Shown here: positions 62,803-64,000 of the stretch, piece after piece
How the letters are laid out: the number at the start of each line of letters is the position of its first letter
Position numbering within the stretch: position 1 is the stretch's first letter
From: Prinia subflava
Lineage: Eukaryota > Chordata > Aves > Passeriformes > Cisticolidae
NCBI RefSeq assembly: GCF_021018805.1
Contig: NC_086259.1
Span: 16,325,501-16,389,500, forward strand
Direction of reading: 5' to 3'
Length of the DNA: 64,000 nucleotides
Made by a program: the position numbers and the translations under genes
Notes under the pieces: generated by a model
What the model was told of the DNA's origin: nothing
What the model saw: only the letters and a program-made list of their open reading frames with translations
Databases searched by the model: none

Positions 62803-64000
62803 TTGTCCTACTGAAAATATGGGCCTATGTGTGCAGCAGGGAAAGAATCCTAGACATTTTATTGTTATAGGTTGTTATATTAAGTCTCAGAATACAAATC
62901 AATATGAAAAATCATTTCTCACTTTAAAGGAACATGGAAATATTTTCCCTAAAGTGCTACTGACTGACTTTAAACCACAGCTGATCCTGATCAACAAGAG
63001 ATATGTGTGTTTGTGAGTGCAGCAGGAATGGCAGTGTTAGGAACACATAAACCTGGTTTTATCCACAAGCACCATGCAGGACAGCAGCGCAGGCATAACC
63101 ATGGATGGACCATGTTATGTGTCCAGCTATCACAACAAAATCAAAACGAGCTTCAGGCTGACACATCCCTTTTTTATGTCCCCACACATAAACCCAGCTG
63201 ACCACACTGAAAATGCAGGACTGACAGGCAGCACGTGGCAGGCAGGGCCTGTGGGTCAGAGCCAAGCTTGGGCTGGATTTGGAATCAAGTGCAGATAACA
63301 GAGAGACCTGCCTCAGCCCAAACCCAGAGAAGACCAAAAAAAAGTGTTTTCCTCAGCCAAGGTTTTAAACAGGAATGATCACATTTTGGGCCAAGAAACC
63401 CAAAAATAGGGAGCCAAAGAGTGAGTAGAAAGCATGCTGGGAAGCCACGGGAAGGGTCAGGAAGCCTGGTGCAGGTACAACAAGCAGGATTTGCAGGAGG
63501 GATCAGATACAGGAGGCAAAGCCCAGGCAGGCTGGTCAGAGGAGGAATCAGAAGCAAAACAGAGTCTTACAGCTGCAGCCAAGGGACACATTGAACTGCC
63601 AAGAACAACTGGAGGTATTTCCAATCTGACTGAGGAGTGGGGGAAATCACCAAGAGCCCCACAAGCTGCTGCTCAGCTGGGCAGGCTGGCTGGTTCTGTG
63701 CCCCCAGCAGAGCCTGGCTCCTGTGCCCCTGCAGACCTGCTCTGGATTGCACAGATGGGCTGCAGAGGGGTTTGAGCCATTCTGGGGAACAGTGTTCCCA
63801 GAATAAACATATCTGTAAGAGCATGAAGGAAACACTTGACTGGATCAACAACACAAGGCATTTTTCCCCACATGGAGTTTCCTGCTGCTTTTTTCATTTG
63901 CTGCTATTTTCTTTCTGAATTACACAAGAGCCACTCTTTCTAATAGTTGTTCTATTGCTTGGAGTCTGTAAGGGAAGATCTGCTACTACCCTGCAAAATT
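62803..64000. other. Non-coding stretch with a GC-richer terminal block
   Basis: No recognisable gene. From about 63400 to 63780 the sequence is richer in G and C, with overlapping frames of up to 113 codons on both strands and no known domain. It ends near an AATAAA word at 63801, so an old LTR with a polyadenylation signal is conceivable, but no LTR ends, primer-binding site or retroviral frames are visible. The window ends without closing any feature. Confidence 0.4.

Noticed and set aside
63400..63860. Endogenous retroviral LTR
   Set aside because: GC-rich composition and an AATAAA word are suggestive, but no LTR boundaries, primer-binding site, paired LTR or retroviral frame can be seen.
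1..64000. CRISPR array, operon or prokaryotic gene cluster
   Set aside because: There are no regularly spaced direct repeats and no long tandem coding frames. The composition and CR1 elements point to vertebrate DNA.

Overview
This window looks like non-coding vertebrate nuclear DNA, most probably from a bird. No open reading frame exceeds 160 codons. Reading frames are short and scattered over all six frames, as expected by chance in AT-rich DNA, and I recognise no cellular protein, rRNA or tRNA. The bird assignment rests on the interspersed repeats: a decayed CR1 LINE carrying part of the reverse-transcriptase ORF (24155-25260, minus strand), and two short tails that resemble avian CR1 3' ends (62404-62450 and 62739-62802, both minus). 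A probable old MIR/CORE-SINE fragment lies at 20625-20705. Species and locus cannot be named from the sequence alone. The window could be an intergenic desert or part of very large introns.

Layout: 1-2385 is plain AT-rich sequence. 2386-3323 is a long inverted repeat: two arms of about 170 bp, nearly identical, pointing inward around a 596-bp spacer. About 3830-4560 is purine-rich on the plus strand. 6541-6930 is a GC-richer block. 6931-20112 is mostly unmarked single-copy-looking DNA with one perfect small stem-loop at 16317-16345. 20113-20168 is a near-perfect 56-nt hairpin, followed by the MIR-like fragment, an A19 run and a second hairpin built from a repeated 15-mer (23361-23411). The CR1 remnant follows. 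At 29673-29733 there is an uninterrupted run of 61 A, and 30288-30860 is a GC-rich block with a G-quadruplex motif and a 21-bp tandem duplication. 30861-44333 is a long AT-rich stretch without recognisable genes. A (TA)n microsatellite, a CTCF-like site, another hairpin, a GC-richer block (46395-47100) and a C-rich block with a strong minus-strand G-quadruplex motif (54748-54783) lie in the second half. The last 1.6 kb holds the two CR1 tails and a GC-richer terminal block.

There is no operon or pathway to describe. The main interest is structural: the long inverted repeat, the hairpins, the A61 run and the G-quadruplex motifs. Several AT-rich stretches also read like candidate conserved regulatory elements, but only a multi-species alignment can show that. 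All repeat-family calls come from memory of family consensus sequences, not from a database search.
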